Below the pieces are notes generated by a model that was not told the origin of the DNA, searched no databases, and worked only from the letters and a program-made list of their open reading frames with translations. 64,000 nt of DNA from Burkholderia sp. 4M9327F10 (lineage in GTDB: Bacteria > Pseudomonadota > Gammaproteobacteria > Burkholderiales > Burkholderiaceae). Position numbers and translations under genes: made by a program. Positions 57,106 to 64,000 of this stretch are shown piece after piece (within the stretch, counting starts at the first letter, position 1; every line of letters starts with the position of its first letter). The stretch is from contig NZ_SCNV01000012.1 in assembly GCF_005503145.1 (NCBI RefSeq), positions 98,317 to 162,316 on the forward strand. The letters are read 5' to 3'.

Positions 57106-58119
57106 ATGGATCAATCGAAATCGCCGTTCGATCTCCGACTTCAGCCCTTGCTGGCCGACAGATCGGTGACGGGCGCGTCTGTAGCAGTCTTGCGAAACGG
57201 ATCAATAGAGGTAGCCGCCGCGGGTCTAAGGGATCAGAACACGGCCGTTCCCGTCGATGTGAATACCGTGTTTCCCGCGGCATCCCTCACCAAGCCACTC
57301 GTGTCATACGCCGTGCTCCAGCTTGCCGATTCCGGCGTGCTGGATCTCGACGAGCCTCTTTCGCGCTCGATCCCGGCAATCGTGCCTGACGATCCGATGT
57401 CAGCTCTTGTCACCTTCCGCCACGTGCTGACGCACACCTGTGGTCTGCAAAACATTCGCGGGAAGGAGCCCGTGCGCATGTATTTTCGACCGGGTTCCTG
57501 GTTCAGCTACTCCAGTTTGGGTTTTTCGCTGATGCAGTCTGCCATTGAAACCCGGACCGGCGAACGACTGGAAGCAACCGTACGGCGCCTTGTATTCGCG
57601 CCGCTGGCGATGGACTCGTCGAGTCTCGAGTGGTGTGATCGATTTCTCGGCAACATGGCCAGCCCGCATGAAGCGGAAAAGCAGATCGAGATGCATCGTC
57701 CTCCATCGGCCAACGCATCCTATACGCTCCATACGACCGCTGGCGATTACGGCGCGTTCGTGGCGGCGATACTGCGCGGCGAACGTCTGAAGGCATCCAC
57801 CTGGGAGCAGTTCTTGAGCGCGAATGTCATGGTACCCAAGGGGGCGATCGTTCACCTGGACGGCGAGCCATCGGCAACCGAGGCGGACATAGGCTGGGGG
57901 CTGGGTTGGGGAGTCGAGCCAAGCCGAAGAACGTTTTTTCAGTGGGGCAAAATGTCAGGTGTGCGAGCCTTTGTAATGGGGAGCCTCGAGCACCAGGCGG
58001 GGGTGGTGTTGCTCACTAACAGCAATAGGGGGCTGCGGTTGATGGATGACATTAGCCGTGACGTGTTGCCCGGCAAGCATGCGGCGATTCGCTGGCTTGC
58101 TGATAATGTCGGGGAGTGA
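57106..58119 (+). CDS. Serine hydrolase, beta-lactamase/esterase (class C fold)
   Basis: 337 residues. SxxK motif Ser60-Leu-Thr-Lys63 in FPAASLTKPL and the second motif Tyr in FSYSSLGF match the beta-lactamase-related (COG1680) hydrolases such as EstB and D-aminopeptidases; GGREH-like HLTH is seen in VLTHTCGLQNI. No signal peptide, so it should be cytoplasmic and more likely an esterase or peptidase than a drug-resistance beta-lactamase. GAGAGG precedes the ATG. First gene of a low-GC accessory run on the plus strand. Confidence 0.85.
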   Translation: MDQSKSPFDLRLQPLLADRSVTGASVAVLRNGSIEVAAAGLRDQNTAVPVDVNTVFPAASLTKPLVSYAVLQLADSGVLDLDEPLSRSIPAIVPDDPMSALVTFRHVLTHTCGLQNIRGKEPVRMYFRPGSWFSYSSLGFSLMQSAIETRTGERLEATVRRLVFAPLAMDSSSLEWCDRFLGNMASPHEAEKQIEMHRPPSANASYTLHTTAGDYGAFVAAILRGERLKASTWEQFLSANVMVPKGAIVHLDGEPSATEADIGWGLGWGVEPSRRTFFQWGKMSGVRAFVMGSLEHQAGVVLLTNSNRGLRLMDDISRDVLPGKHAAIRWLADNVGE

Positions 58120-58265
58120 GGTCCGACGTACAACCAACGGGCGAACGGATAGGCGCTCGGACTTCTAGTGAACGGGCTCCCGAATCGTTGGACAGACGCT
58201 ACATTCATCAGCGTGTCGGCTCATCAAACCCACCTTTGCCAACGAACTCCGAAAAAAGAACAAAA

Positions 58266-58778
58266 ATGAAAACTACGTATTCGACAAGAACAGCCAGGCC
58301 GGAAGACGCTGCGCGTCTTGCGGTGCTCGGAGCTCATGTGTGGGTACAGACCTATGCAGAGGCGGGCGTATCTGAGCCCATCGCGCAATATGTTCTGAAA
58401 ACATTTACGACCGAAAGAATCCTGACTCTAGTGAACGATCCGGGCGTCGTTCTGTTGGTTGCAGAGACAGGAGGAAATCTTGCCGGATATATAGTCATAC
58501 GCTTTGACTCGCACCATGCGGACGTTCCCATCGAGATTGAAACACTCTATGTCCAGGATTCTTTTTCCGGTCGTGGAATCGGATCGGCCTTGATGAATCA
58601 TGCAAAAGGCATTGCAGAGGCAAGAACCGGAAATCGTGCATTCTGGCTCATGGTTAACTCGCGAAACGAAAAGGCAATCTCTTTCTATCATTCCCGTGGG
58701 ATGACGCAGGAAGGGATAGCGTACTTTGAACTCGACGGTATCAGGCACGAGAACAAGGTGATGGTCGCAAGGTACTGA
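58266..58778 (+). CDS. GNAT N-acetyltransferase (low GC)
   Basis: 170 residues from ATG 58266; the frame is open upstream to 58116 but without family similarity. It has the acetyl-CoA motif VQDSFSGRGIGSALMNHAK and the C-terminal NEKAISFYHSRGM usual in GNATs. Base composition falls to about half GC here (30 of 60 bases in 58441-58500), below the rest of the window, and codon use changes accordingly, suggesting recent acquisition. Substrate unknown. Confidence 0.88.
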   Translation: MKTTYSTRTARPEDAARLAVLGAHVWVQTYAEAGVSEPIAQYVLKTFTTERILTLVNDPGVVLLVAETGGNLAGYIVIRFDSHHADVPIEIETLYVQDSFSGRGIGSALMNHAKGIAEARTGNRAFWLMVNSRNEKAISFYHSRGMTQEGIAYFELDGIRHENKVMVARY

Positions 58779-58873
58779 CGCAGATCTTGCAGTCGGGAGG
58801 CTCTTGTGTTTGCACGCCTTTTCGTCGCGGCGACGCGTACTCTGATCTGCAGAACGCTATTGAGGAGTGGCTG

Positions 58874-60796
58874 ATGTCGCAAAAGGTGACCGGATTGGTG
58901 CTGACGCGGCGTACATGGACGTCAAGCCACGCAGTGTTCAAGACGCTCGCTGCGGCATTTGTGCTTACGCTGCTTACGTACTCCTGGGCGGCCTCTGCTC
59001 AAGCCCTGCAGGAGTCGAAACCAACCACTGACGATCTCTCAATCGTGCGGCAGCTCGTCAAACATCAATCCGACCTGTGTCAAACCGTTGAGATCGAAGG
59101 CACGGTGCTGGCAAACGATATGAAAGGGCGCTTTCAGGTTGTTGCGGATCCCGCCTCTCGTACGGCGGCCATTCGCGTTTTCGGCGTTGGGCCCGAAAAT
59201 TTCAGTGTCGGCGTGGCAAACGAAATCGCGTGGATCTCGGATCGGGATCGTGCGCCAAGAAAAGCCGACTTCATTGGATTTCGCCAAGGACTTGTCGACG
59301 ACGCCTACTGGGCAGGCGGAGGATTGGCCAATCGATGCTGGCCGGCAGACGTGGCTTACGTCCAGACCTTATCCACCGCACACGACACACTGGATGAGCT
59401 TGCGGTGGTGCCAGCCGGCGGGAAAGTGATGCATGTCTGGGTGTCGAGAGCGACACGTCATGTCGTCAAGTGGACACGTCGAGACGAGCCCGACCTTGCT
59501 ACGACGAGCTTGACGTATTGTCGGGACGATACCCTTCGTGAATTTGCGTGCCGGCAGACGCGGATCGATCGCGACGGAAACAGATGGGTGTTTGTCACTG
59601 AGCACATCAAGCGTGGCGTCAGTTCGACCCGGATCGCCGCGCTCGCAGCCTGGCCAGGCGAGTCCGTGCAAGACCATTGGATCGAGAACGGGCAGCGGCA
59701 AACCACCGTGCCAATGACCGTCGAGGGTCAGCCTATGGTGGATGTTTTCGTCAATGGACATGGCCCGATCAAGATGATCGTCGACACGGGCGGTTCGTTA
59801 ATGCTGACAGCCAGGGTCGCTGCACTTGCAAAGCTGAAACGTGCCGGGCACGGCTATCAAACCGGTGTGACCGGCGCGGCAGCTTCGATTCAGTTCGTCC
59901 ATGTCGACGATCTTCGGATTGGGTCCGCGCACATCGAGAATCAGTTTGCGCAGGTCCTCGATGGGCCAGACGACATCGGTAAATCGGCTATAGGCGGAAC
60001 GATCGGATACGAGGTATTGTCGCGGTTCCGGTCCACGTTCGATTTTGAAGGCGGCCGATTCACGCTCGCGTCGGACCACGATGCGGCCGGCGACGCCGCC
60101 GACCCGATCCCCTTTACGTTGGACAATACCGTTCCTGGCGTGCAGGGCCAGCTCAACGGTGTTCCAACCAGCATCTGGATCGATACGGGTAACGGCGCAC
60201 CGTTGTTCGTGGCTGCAGCCTTTACGAAGAATCACCCGAGCGCGATGGCAACCCGTCTCTATGACGTGGGAATGCGGGTTGGAGGAATAGGCGATGCCGG
60301 AAGTCCTGCATTGCTTGGGGTAGTCCGGCGTTTGTCTATCGGTACTCGCGACTCGACCGATGTGGTCGGTATCTTCACGAATCAAAGGACTGGTCCAGAC
60401 ACCAATAGCGACACCGGAGCGAATGCCGGTACGCCGCTGTTTTCGGGCGGCCAATTGACGATTGATTATTCGCAACGAAAGATCTGGGCATCGGCTCCTT
60501 CCCGGCGCGATCAACCGTTTTCGCCTTTTTATAATCACGCTGGATTTGGTTTCACATCCTGGGCTGGAAACATCGCCGTGGTCAAATACGTGCGTCCGGA
60601 TTCGCCGGCCGCAGAGGCGGGACTGTCGGTTGACGACAAGGTCTTCGCGATCAATGGCGAGCAGGTGTCTGATAGCGTGCTGGGTAGGCTTCACAGCCAG
60701 GTTGCTTCGAGTGCCGACACGCCGGTCACTTTGTCGGTAGTACGTGACAAACGTCAATTCGATGTTGAGATCCGGCCGCGACCTTATGTTCAATGA
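58874..60796 (+). CDS. Exported two-lobed aspartyl protease-like protein with PDZ domain
   Basis: 640 residues from ATG 58874, with GAGGAG at 58862-58867; an upstream start at 58787 has no site. A signal peptide or anchor (FKTLAAAFVLTLLTYSWAASAQA) leads to a ~270-residue N-terminal region of unknown fold with four cysteines, then two retropepsin-like lobes with IVDTGGS (Asp304) and WIDTGNG (Asp437), then a PDZ domain (VVKYVRPDSPAAEAGLSVDDKVFAINGEQV, split). Each lobe supplies one catalytic Asp, so a pseudo-dimer protease is possible. Likely periplasmic. It overlaps the following GNAT-like gene by ATGA. Confidence 0.82.
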   Translation: MSQKVTGLVLTRRTWTSSHAVFKTLAAAFVLTLLTYSWAASAQALQESKPTTDDLSIVRQLVKHQSDLCQTVEIEGTVLANDMKGRFQVVADPASRTAAIRVFGVGPENFSVGVANEIAWISDRDRAPRKADFIGFRQGLVDDAYWAGGGLANRCWPADVAYVQTLSTAHDTLDELAVVPAGGKVMHVWVSRATRHVVKWTRRDEPDLATTSLTYCRDDTLREFACRQTRIDRDGNRWVFVTEHIKRGVSSTRIAALAAWPGESVQDHWIENGQRQTTVPMTVEGQPMVDVFVNGHGPIKMIVDTGGSLMLTARVAALAKLKRAGHGYQTGVTGAAASIQFVHVDDLRIGSAHIENQFAQVLDGPDDIGKSAIGGTIGYEVLSRFRSTFDFEGGRFTLASDHDAAGDAADPIPFTLDNTVPGVQGQLNGVPTSIWIDTGNGAPLFVAAAFTKNHPSAMATRLYDVGMRVGGIGDAGSPALLGVVRRLSIGTRDSTDVVGIFTNQRTGPDTNSDTGANAGTPLFSGGQLTIDYSQRKIWASAPSRRDQPFSPFYNHAGFGFTSWAGNIAVVKYVRPDSPAAEAGLSVDDKVFAINGEQVSDSVLGRLHSQVASSADTPVTLSVVRDKRQFDVEIRPRPYVQ

Positions 60797-61329
60797 CCTT
60801 CGTGGACAAACGCACCATGTCAGATGAGACACACGAGCGTAACTCCCGACTCTGGAAGCGGACGCTGCTGGCCAATTCTGACGCGGGCGTGAGACCTGCC
60901 AATCTCCGCAACGTGACGCCGGAGGACGTAACTGCACTGGGTGCGCTCTTTTTTGACGCGTTCTTTGGAACGATCGACGATGCCGGTCAGGCTGCGACCC
61001 AATACGAATCAAAGGCAACAGCAATCGTCGCCGGTCGATACGGCGAATGGATTCCCGCGGCATCGTGGGCGATTGAAGAAGCGGGCGGTCTTCGATCCGC
61101 ATGCCTCGTTTGCGACTACAAACCGTATGGTTGCCCAGTCATTGCCGTGGTAGCCACTACACCTTCACACAAGCGAGCGGGTGAGGGTGGAAGCCTGGTG
61201 GACGCAGCGCTGTTATCGCTCGTGGCGCTCGGCTATCTGGAATGCTGTGCGATGATTACCGTTGGGAACGACGCATCGGAGCGGCTATTCGAAAGCCGCG
61301 GTTTCTCGCCTGAAGCTGCCGGCCGATAG
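60793..61329 (+). CDS. GNAT-family acetyltransferase
   Basis: 178 residues; its ATG overlaps the protease stop (ATGA), indicating translational coupling. An internal Met at 60817 (MSDETHERN) is an alternative. The C-terminal half has AVVATTPSHKRAGEGGSLVDAAL (degenerate acetyl-CoA loop: R-A-G-E-G-G) and NDASERLFESRGFS, which fit the GNAT fold. The N-terminal half is poorly conserved. Target unknown; it may modify a peptide or protein linked to the protease. Confidence 0.72.
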   Translation: MTFVDKRTMSDETHERNSRLWKRTLLANSDAGVRPANLRNVTPEDVTALGALFFDAFFGTIDDAGQAATQYESKATAIVAGRYGEWIPAASWAIEEAGGLRSACLVCDYKPYGCPVIAVVATTPSHKRAGEGGSLVDAALLSLVALGYLECCAMITVGNDASERLFESRGFSPEAAGR

Positions 61330-61389
61330 GCCGCGGGCAAGCGGCTTTACCTTCCGAACCTGTGATACACGATATGCATCGGGAATGAA

Positions 61390-62265
61390 ATGAGAGAACA
61401 GGAACCGAGCCGTACAGCATTTGCTGCGGCTATCCATCGAGCCGTCCATCAGGTGGTGGAAGAGGGAAAAATTTTCAGCGACCCGCTCGCCCTCGCGATA
61501 GTAGGAATGAAGGCCGAGGACGTGCAGCATGACGACGAATTGCAAACGTCCAGACGCGCAATCCGATTGTTCATCGCGGCCCGGTCAAGCTACGCCGAAG
61601 CGGCCCTCGGGCGCGCCGTTGACCAGCGCGGTGTGCGGCAGATCGTGATACTCGGTGCGGGCCTGGATACGTTTGCGTATCGTAGCCGACTCCCCAGCAA
61701 TGCTCGTATTTTCGAAGTCGATCATCCGGCCACACAAGCATGGAAACAAAGACGGCTTGAGCAAGCCGGCATAGAGCGCCCGGATTCACTGATCTACGCG
61801 CCCGTCGATTTCGAAACGGATACGCTCTTGAATGGGCTCGATGCGGTCGGCTTCGACCCAACGCAGCGAACGTTTTTCATCTGGCTCGGCGTCGTTCCTT
61901 ATTTGACGCAGAAAGCGATTGACCAGACGCTGGGCGCAATTGCCAGTCTCGCTGGCGGCGCCGAAGTGGTGTTCGACTACAGCGATCCTCCGGCTTCGTT
62001 TTCCACGGAGCTATTGGCGTTGCACCAGGCAAGAGCGGCGCGTGTGGCTGCCGCCGGCGAACCATTTCTCAGCTATTTCGATCCTCCGGCGTTGCACGAA
62101 AAGCTACGCAAGCTGGGCTTCATCGAGATCGATGATGTTATCGGTCGCAGCTTGCTTTCCCGCTACGTTGAACAGACAACGACGGCCGCACGATCAACCG
62201 GGGAAGGTGGCGCGTCACGTTCAGGCGGTGGACACGTGTTGTTCGCAGCGACGAAGCTCGCCTGA
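61390..62265 (+). CDS. Class I SAM-dependent methyltransferase, LCM-type
   Basis: 291 residues of the leucine carboxyl methyltransferase/PPM family (TIGR00027-like). The SAM motif is VILGAGLDTFAYR, followed by ARIFEVDHPATQAWKQRRL and WLGVVPYLT, both typical of the family. Bacterial members are O-methyltransferases of unknown substrate. It is 60 bp after the GNAT-like gene and on the same strand. GC rises again towards normal here. Confidence 0.88.
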   Translation: MREQEPSRTAFAAAIHRAVHQVVEEGKIFSDPLALAIVGMKAEDVQHDDELQTSRRAIRLFIAARSSYAEAALGRAVDQRGVRQIVILGAGLDTFAYRSRLPSNARIFEVDHPATQAWKQRRLEQAGIERPDSLIYAPVDFETDTLLNGLDAVGFDPTQRTFFIWLGVVPYLTQKAIDQTLGAIASLAGGAEVVFDYSDPPASFSTELLALHQARAARVAAAGEPFLSYFDPPALHEKLRKLGFIEIDDVIGRSLLSRYVEQTTTAARSTGEGGASRSGGGHVLFAATKLA

Positions 62266-62470
62266 ACGTTCGATTCACGCTGTCGATTCTTTTGATGAAG
62301 GTCGTTCACCTAACGCTGTGGCGGCTAGGGGTGCCTCAAGGTAGCTCAAGGTTCAGAAAGATCTGCCGTTAAATCGAGGACGCCGCTACGCGCCGTAGAA
62401 GGCTCAGATTCCGCAACCGTTCTCCGAAGCTACACGGTTGCGCCGTTCCAATTCAAAAGAGGAGCCACAC

Positions 62471-62929
62471 ATGCAGTTCAAGCGTACTTTCATCGCTATG
62501 TCGTTTGCATCACTTCTCGTTATGGGCGGCTGCGCGTCCGTACCGATGGGAGATTCGCAGCGGGATGCCACGCTGAAGACGTTTAACGCGCCGCAGGACA
62601 AGGCCGCGGTCTACGTGTATCGCAATGAGAGCATGGGAGCGGGCGTCAAGATGGACGTCTCGCTCGATGGCAAGCCGATCGGTGAGACGGCTGCCAAGAC
62701 TTATCTTTATGAAGAGGTCGCACCGGGACACCATCAGCTGATCTCCGCGGCTGAGAACAACTCCACACTGGACTTCGACGTGGTTGCCGGCAAGAGCTAT
62801 TACGTCTGGCAGGAGGTCAAGATGGGCATCATGTATGCGCGTAACAAACTCCAACTGGTCGACGACCAAACCGGGCAAGCTGGCGTGAAGGAGTCGAAGC
62901 TGACTGTGCTGGCGACGCCTGCACAGTAA
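62471..62929 (+). CDS. DUF2846-family lipoprotein
   Basis: 152 residues from ATG 62471, with AGAGGAG 7 bp upstream. Signal peptide ending SLLVMGGCASVP, a lipobox with Cys20. The mature part (KAAVYVYRNESMGAGVKMDVSLDGKPIGE; TYLYEEVAPGHHQLIS) fits DUF2846, small beta-sandwich lipoproteins of unknown function that are frequent in Burkholderia. Residues after the Cys do not include Asp at +2, so outer-membrane sorting is expected. Confidence 0.88.
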   Translation: MQFKRTFIAMSFASLLVMGGCASVPMGDSQRDATLKTFNAPQDKAAVYVYRNESMGAGVKMDVSLDGKPIGETAAKTYLYEEVAPGHHQLISAAENNSTLDFDVVAGKSYYVWQEVKMGIMYARNKLQLVDDQTGQAGVKESKLTVLATPAQ

Positions 62930-62965
62930 GATCTGCTAGAGTTTTCGCGGTCATCCGGTCACACA

Positions 62966-62989
62966 GCGCAGATCTTTCATGGTCTGCGC
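62966..62989. other. Hairpin downstream of the lipoprotein gene
   Basis: GCGCAGATC and GGTCTGCGC pair over nine positions with one G-U and a 6-nt loop. A second hairpin, ATCCCGC/GCGGGAT, follows at 63013-63032. Neither has a T-run. They probably form the 3' end structure of the DUF2846 transcript. Confidence 0.5.
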
Positions 62990-63113
62990 AACCTGTCGGG
63001 CCATTGCCGGACATCCCGCCTCTTCGCGGGATCTGTGGCTACGCATGACAAGATTCCGGTAATCTATAAATCAAATTAGGCCATGCACAGGCCTGCGCAC
63101 TTCAGGAGGACTC

Positions 63114-63482
63114 ATGTTTGACCACGTCGTATTCGGAGTCAGCGACTATGCAGCGAGCAAAGCGTTCTTCCTCAAGGCACTGGAACCGCTGGGCCTAGCT
63201 GTTGTCATGGAGAGGCAGGGTGGTATCGAGCTTAGCTCCGATGGTAAGACTTCGTTGTGCCTGCTCCAGACCGATGAGAAGCCGGCGCATCTTCACCTGG
63301 CGTTCGTGGCCGAGAACCGCCAGCAAGTCGACGCTTTCTATCGCGCGGCTCTGGAGGCGGGTGGCCAGGACAATGGTGCGCCGGGTCTGCGCCCGCGCTA
63401 CCACGCGAACTACTATGCAGCTTTTGTCATTGGTCCCGACGGACACAACATCGAAGTGGTTTGCCATCAACCCGAGGCCTAA
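63114..63482 (+). CDS. VOC-family protein (glyoxalase-like)
   Basis: 122 residues with CAGGAGG before ATG 63114. MFDHVVFGVSDYAASKAFFLKALEPLGL and GPDGHNIEVVCHQPEA give the usual first His and last Glu metal ligands of one-domain VOC proteins. Function unknown; the nearest named groups are glyoxalase/lactoylglutathione-lyase-like proteins. Single-gene unit, followed by a terminator at 63564. Confidence 0.88.
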   Translation: MFDHVVFGVSDYAASKAFFLKALEPLGLAVVMERQGGIELSSDGKTSLCLLQTDEKPAHLHLAFVAENRQQVDAFYRAALEAGGQDNGAPGLRPRYHANYYAAFVIGPDGHNIEVVCHQPEA

Positions 63483-63563
63483 GCCTTCAGTCGAGCGGAG
63501 CCGCGAGGCCAAGCAGCCTCCTCTCATGTCAAACGTTGAGCGTCCGTCATTTGGTGGTCGGTT

Positions 63564-63585
63564 GGGCGTTTTGAGCGCCCGTTTT
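63564..63585 (+). terminator. Terminator after the VOC gene
   Basis: GGGCG (63564-63568) and CGCCC (63576-63580) form a 5-bp GC stem with a 7-nt loop, followed by GTTTT. It lies 82 bp after the VOC stop. Confidence 0.6.
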
Positions 63586-63700
63586 GGGTTGCGGATTCAA
63601 ACGGTCGATAGCGGTCGCCCTGCCGGGCGGCCGACGGGGAGGGCAACGATCCATACCCGGTGAGTCATCAGGCAAGGTTAGCGCCTGCTCGTGAGAAAGG

Positions 63701-63726
63701 CGACCGGCCGCTTCGGGTCGTTTTAT
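63701..63726. terminator. Hairpin with T-run
   Basis: CGACC (63701-63705) pairs with GGTCG (63716-63720), followed by TTTTAT. Outer arms AAAGGC and GCCTTT also pair around it, so it could work in both directions. No gene ends close by on the plus strand; a leftward unit from outside the window is possible. Confidence 0.5.
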
Positions 63727-63954
63727 GCCTTTCGCATAGATTCACCCATCGCTAACTCGCGCGATCCAGCCATAGGTCGCAGTGCGGCCAGAAGCCGATC
63801 TTCGGAACCGGCAGACAGATCATCGATAATTGTGTGCCTTGCCCTTGCAGCGGGTGATGTGTAGATCGCCGTGCCATGACCTTACAGAGTCTGCCTTGCA
63901 GAAGTTCGTAAGGCGCTGCCTAGCCTGGCGATGCGGTTAGTTGGCGGGTAATAG

Positions 63955-63997
63955 AACTCCCAGAACGAATATCGATCTGATAAAGATTCTGGGAGTT
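63955..63997. repeat. 11-bp inverted repeat at window edge
   Basis: AACTCCCAGAA (63955-63965) and TTCTGGGAGTT (63987-63997) are perfect inverses with a 21-nt spacer. It could be a terminator, an operator or one end of a mobile element. Confidence 0.5.
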
Positions 63998-64000
63998 TCG

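Larger units (their letters stand above)
63586..64000. other. Right-end region, no supported gene
   Basis: About 415 bp at the window edge with no recognisable protein. It holds a second hairpin with a T-run (63701-63726) and an 11-bp inverted repeat (63955-63997). An RNA gene or mobile-element end cannot be excluded because the window stops here. Confidence 0.35.

Noticed and set aside
59798..61102. 434-codon antisense frame across the aspartyl protease and GNAT
   Set aside because: Spans two sense genes and has shadow composition.

Overview
The window is high-GC bacterial chromosome with the gene content of a Burkholderiaceae member, most likely Paraburkholderia or a close Burkholderia. 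Pointers are the lipase/foldase pair of the B. cepacia/glumae type, the Adc-HbdH-patatin module, an aryl-polyene-type locus and the FadH sequence. I see no rRNA or tRNA gene, CRISPR array, phage or complete insertion sequence. The genus is inferred from gene types and composition.

Layout. (1) 1-7060: part of an aryl-polyene/xanthomonadin-like pigment locus. A leftward arm encodes a membrane protein, an AMP-ligase/dehydratase fusion and an LpxL-like acyltransferase. A rightward arm encodes an acyl carrier protein, a FabG reductase, a halogenase-fold flavoprotein and a glycosyltransferase, and ends at a clear terminator. (2) 7196-13518: a ribose operon in the order K-D-A-C-B plus a LacI-type regulator. 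(3) 13826-24877: an AtoE short-chain fatty acid transporter, cytochrome b561, a CHRD protein, a VOC protein, a PadR regulator divergent from fadH with two matching operators, an NTF2-like protein, an EAL-HDOD protein, and a secreted lipase with its foldase. (4) 25305-32892: an orphan histidine kinase and an RND efflux operon. (5) 32984-39771: AraC and LysR regulators, acetoacetate decarboxylase, 3-hydroxybutyrate dehydrogenase, a patatin, and a cNMP-binding/TrxR-like flavoprotein.

(6) 39861-54110 is the most interesting region. It is two divergent operons that appear to form an organosulfur or S-substituted-cysteine salvage system. They encode two NtaA/SnaA/DszA-type flavin monooxygenases, two further luciferase-like monooxygenases, two paralogous family-3 solute-binding proteins, one ABC permease-ATPase fused in a single chain, two paralogous GNAT acetyltransferases, a TonB-dependent receptor with a TonB C-terminal remnant beside it, a DOPA-dioxygenase-family protein and a glutathione peroxidase. 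The gene set parallels the Bacillus ytmI/yxe operons (import, N-acetylation, flavin-dependent C-S cleavage), but the components are duplicated across the divergent promoter and an outer-membrane receptor is added.

(7) 54252-64000: argG, an Old Yellow Enzyme, then a visibly lower-GC accessory stretch (about 57-61.3 kb) with a serine hydrolase, GNATs and a two-lobed aspartyl protease with a PDZ domain, then a methyltransferase, a DUF2846 lipoprotein and a VOC protein. Short tandem repeats of 9-15 bp recur across the window, several of them right at or after stop codons.
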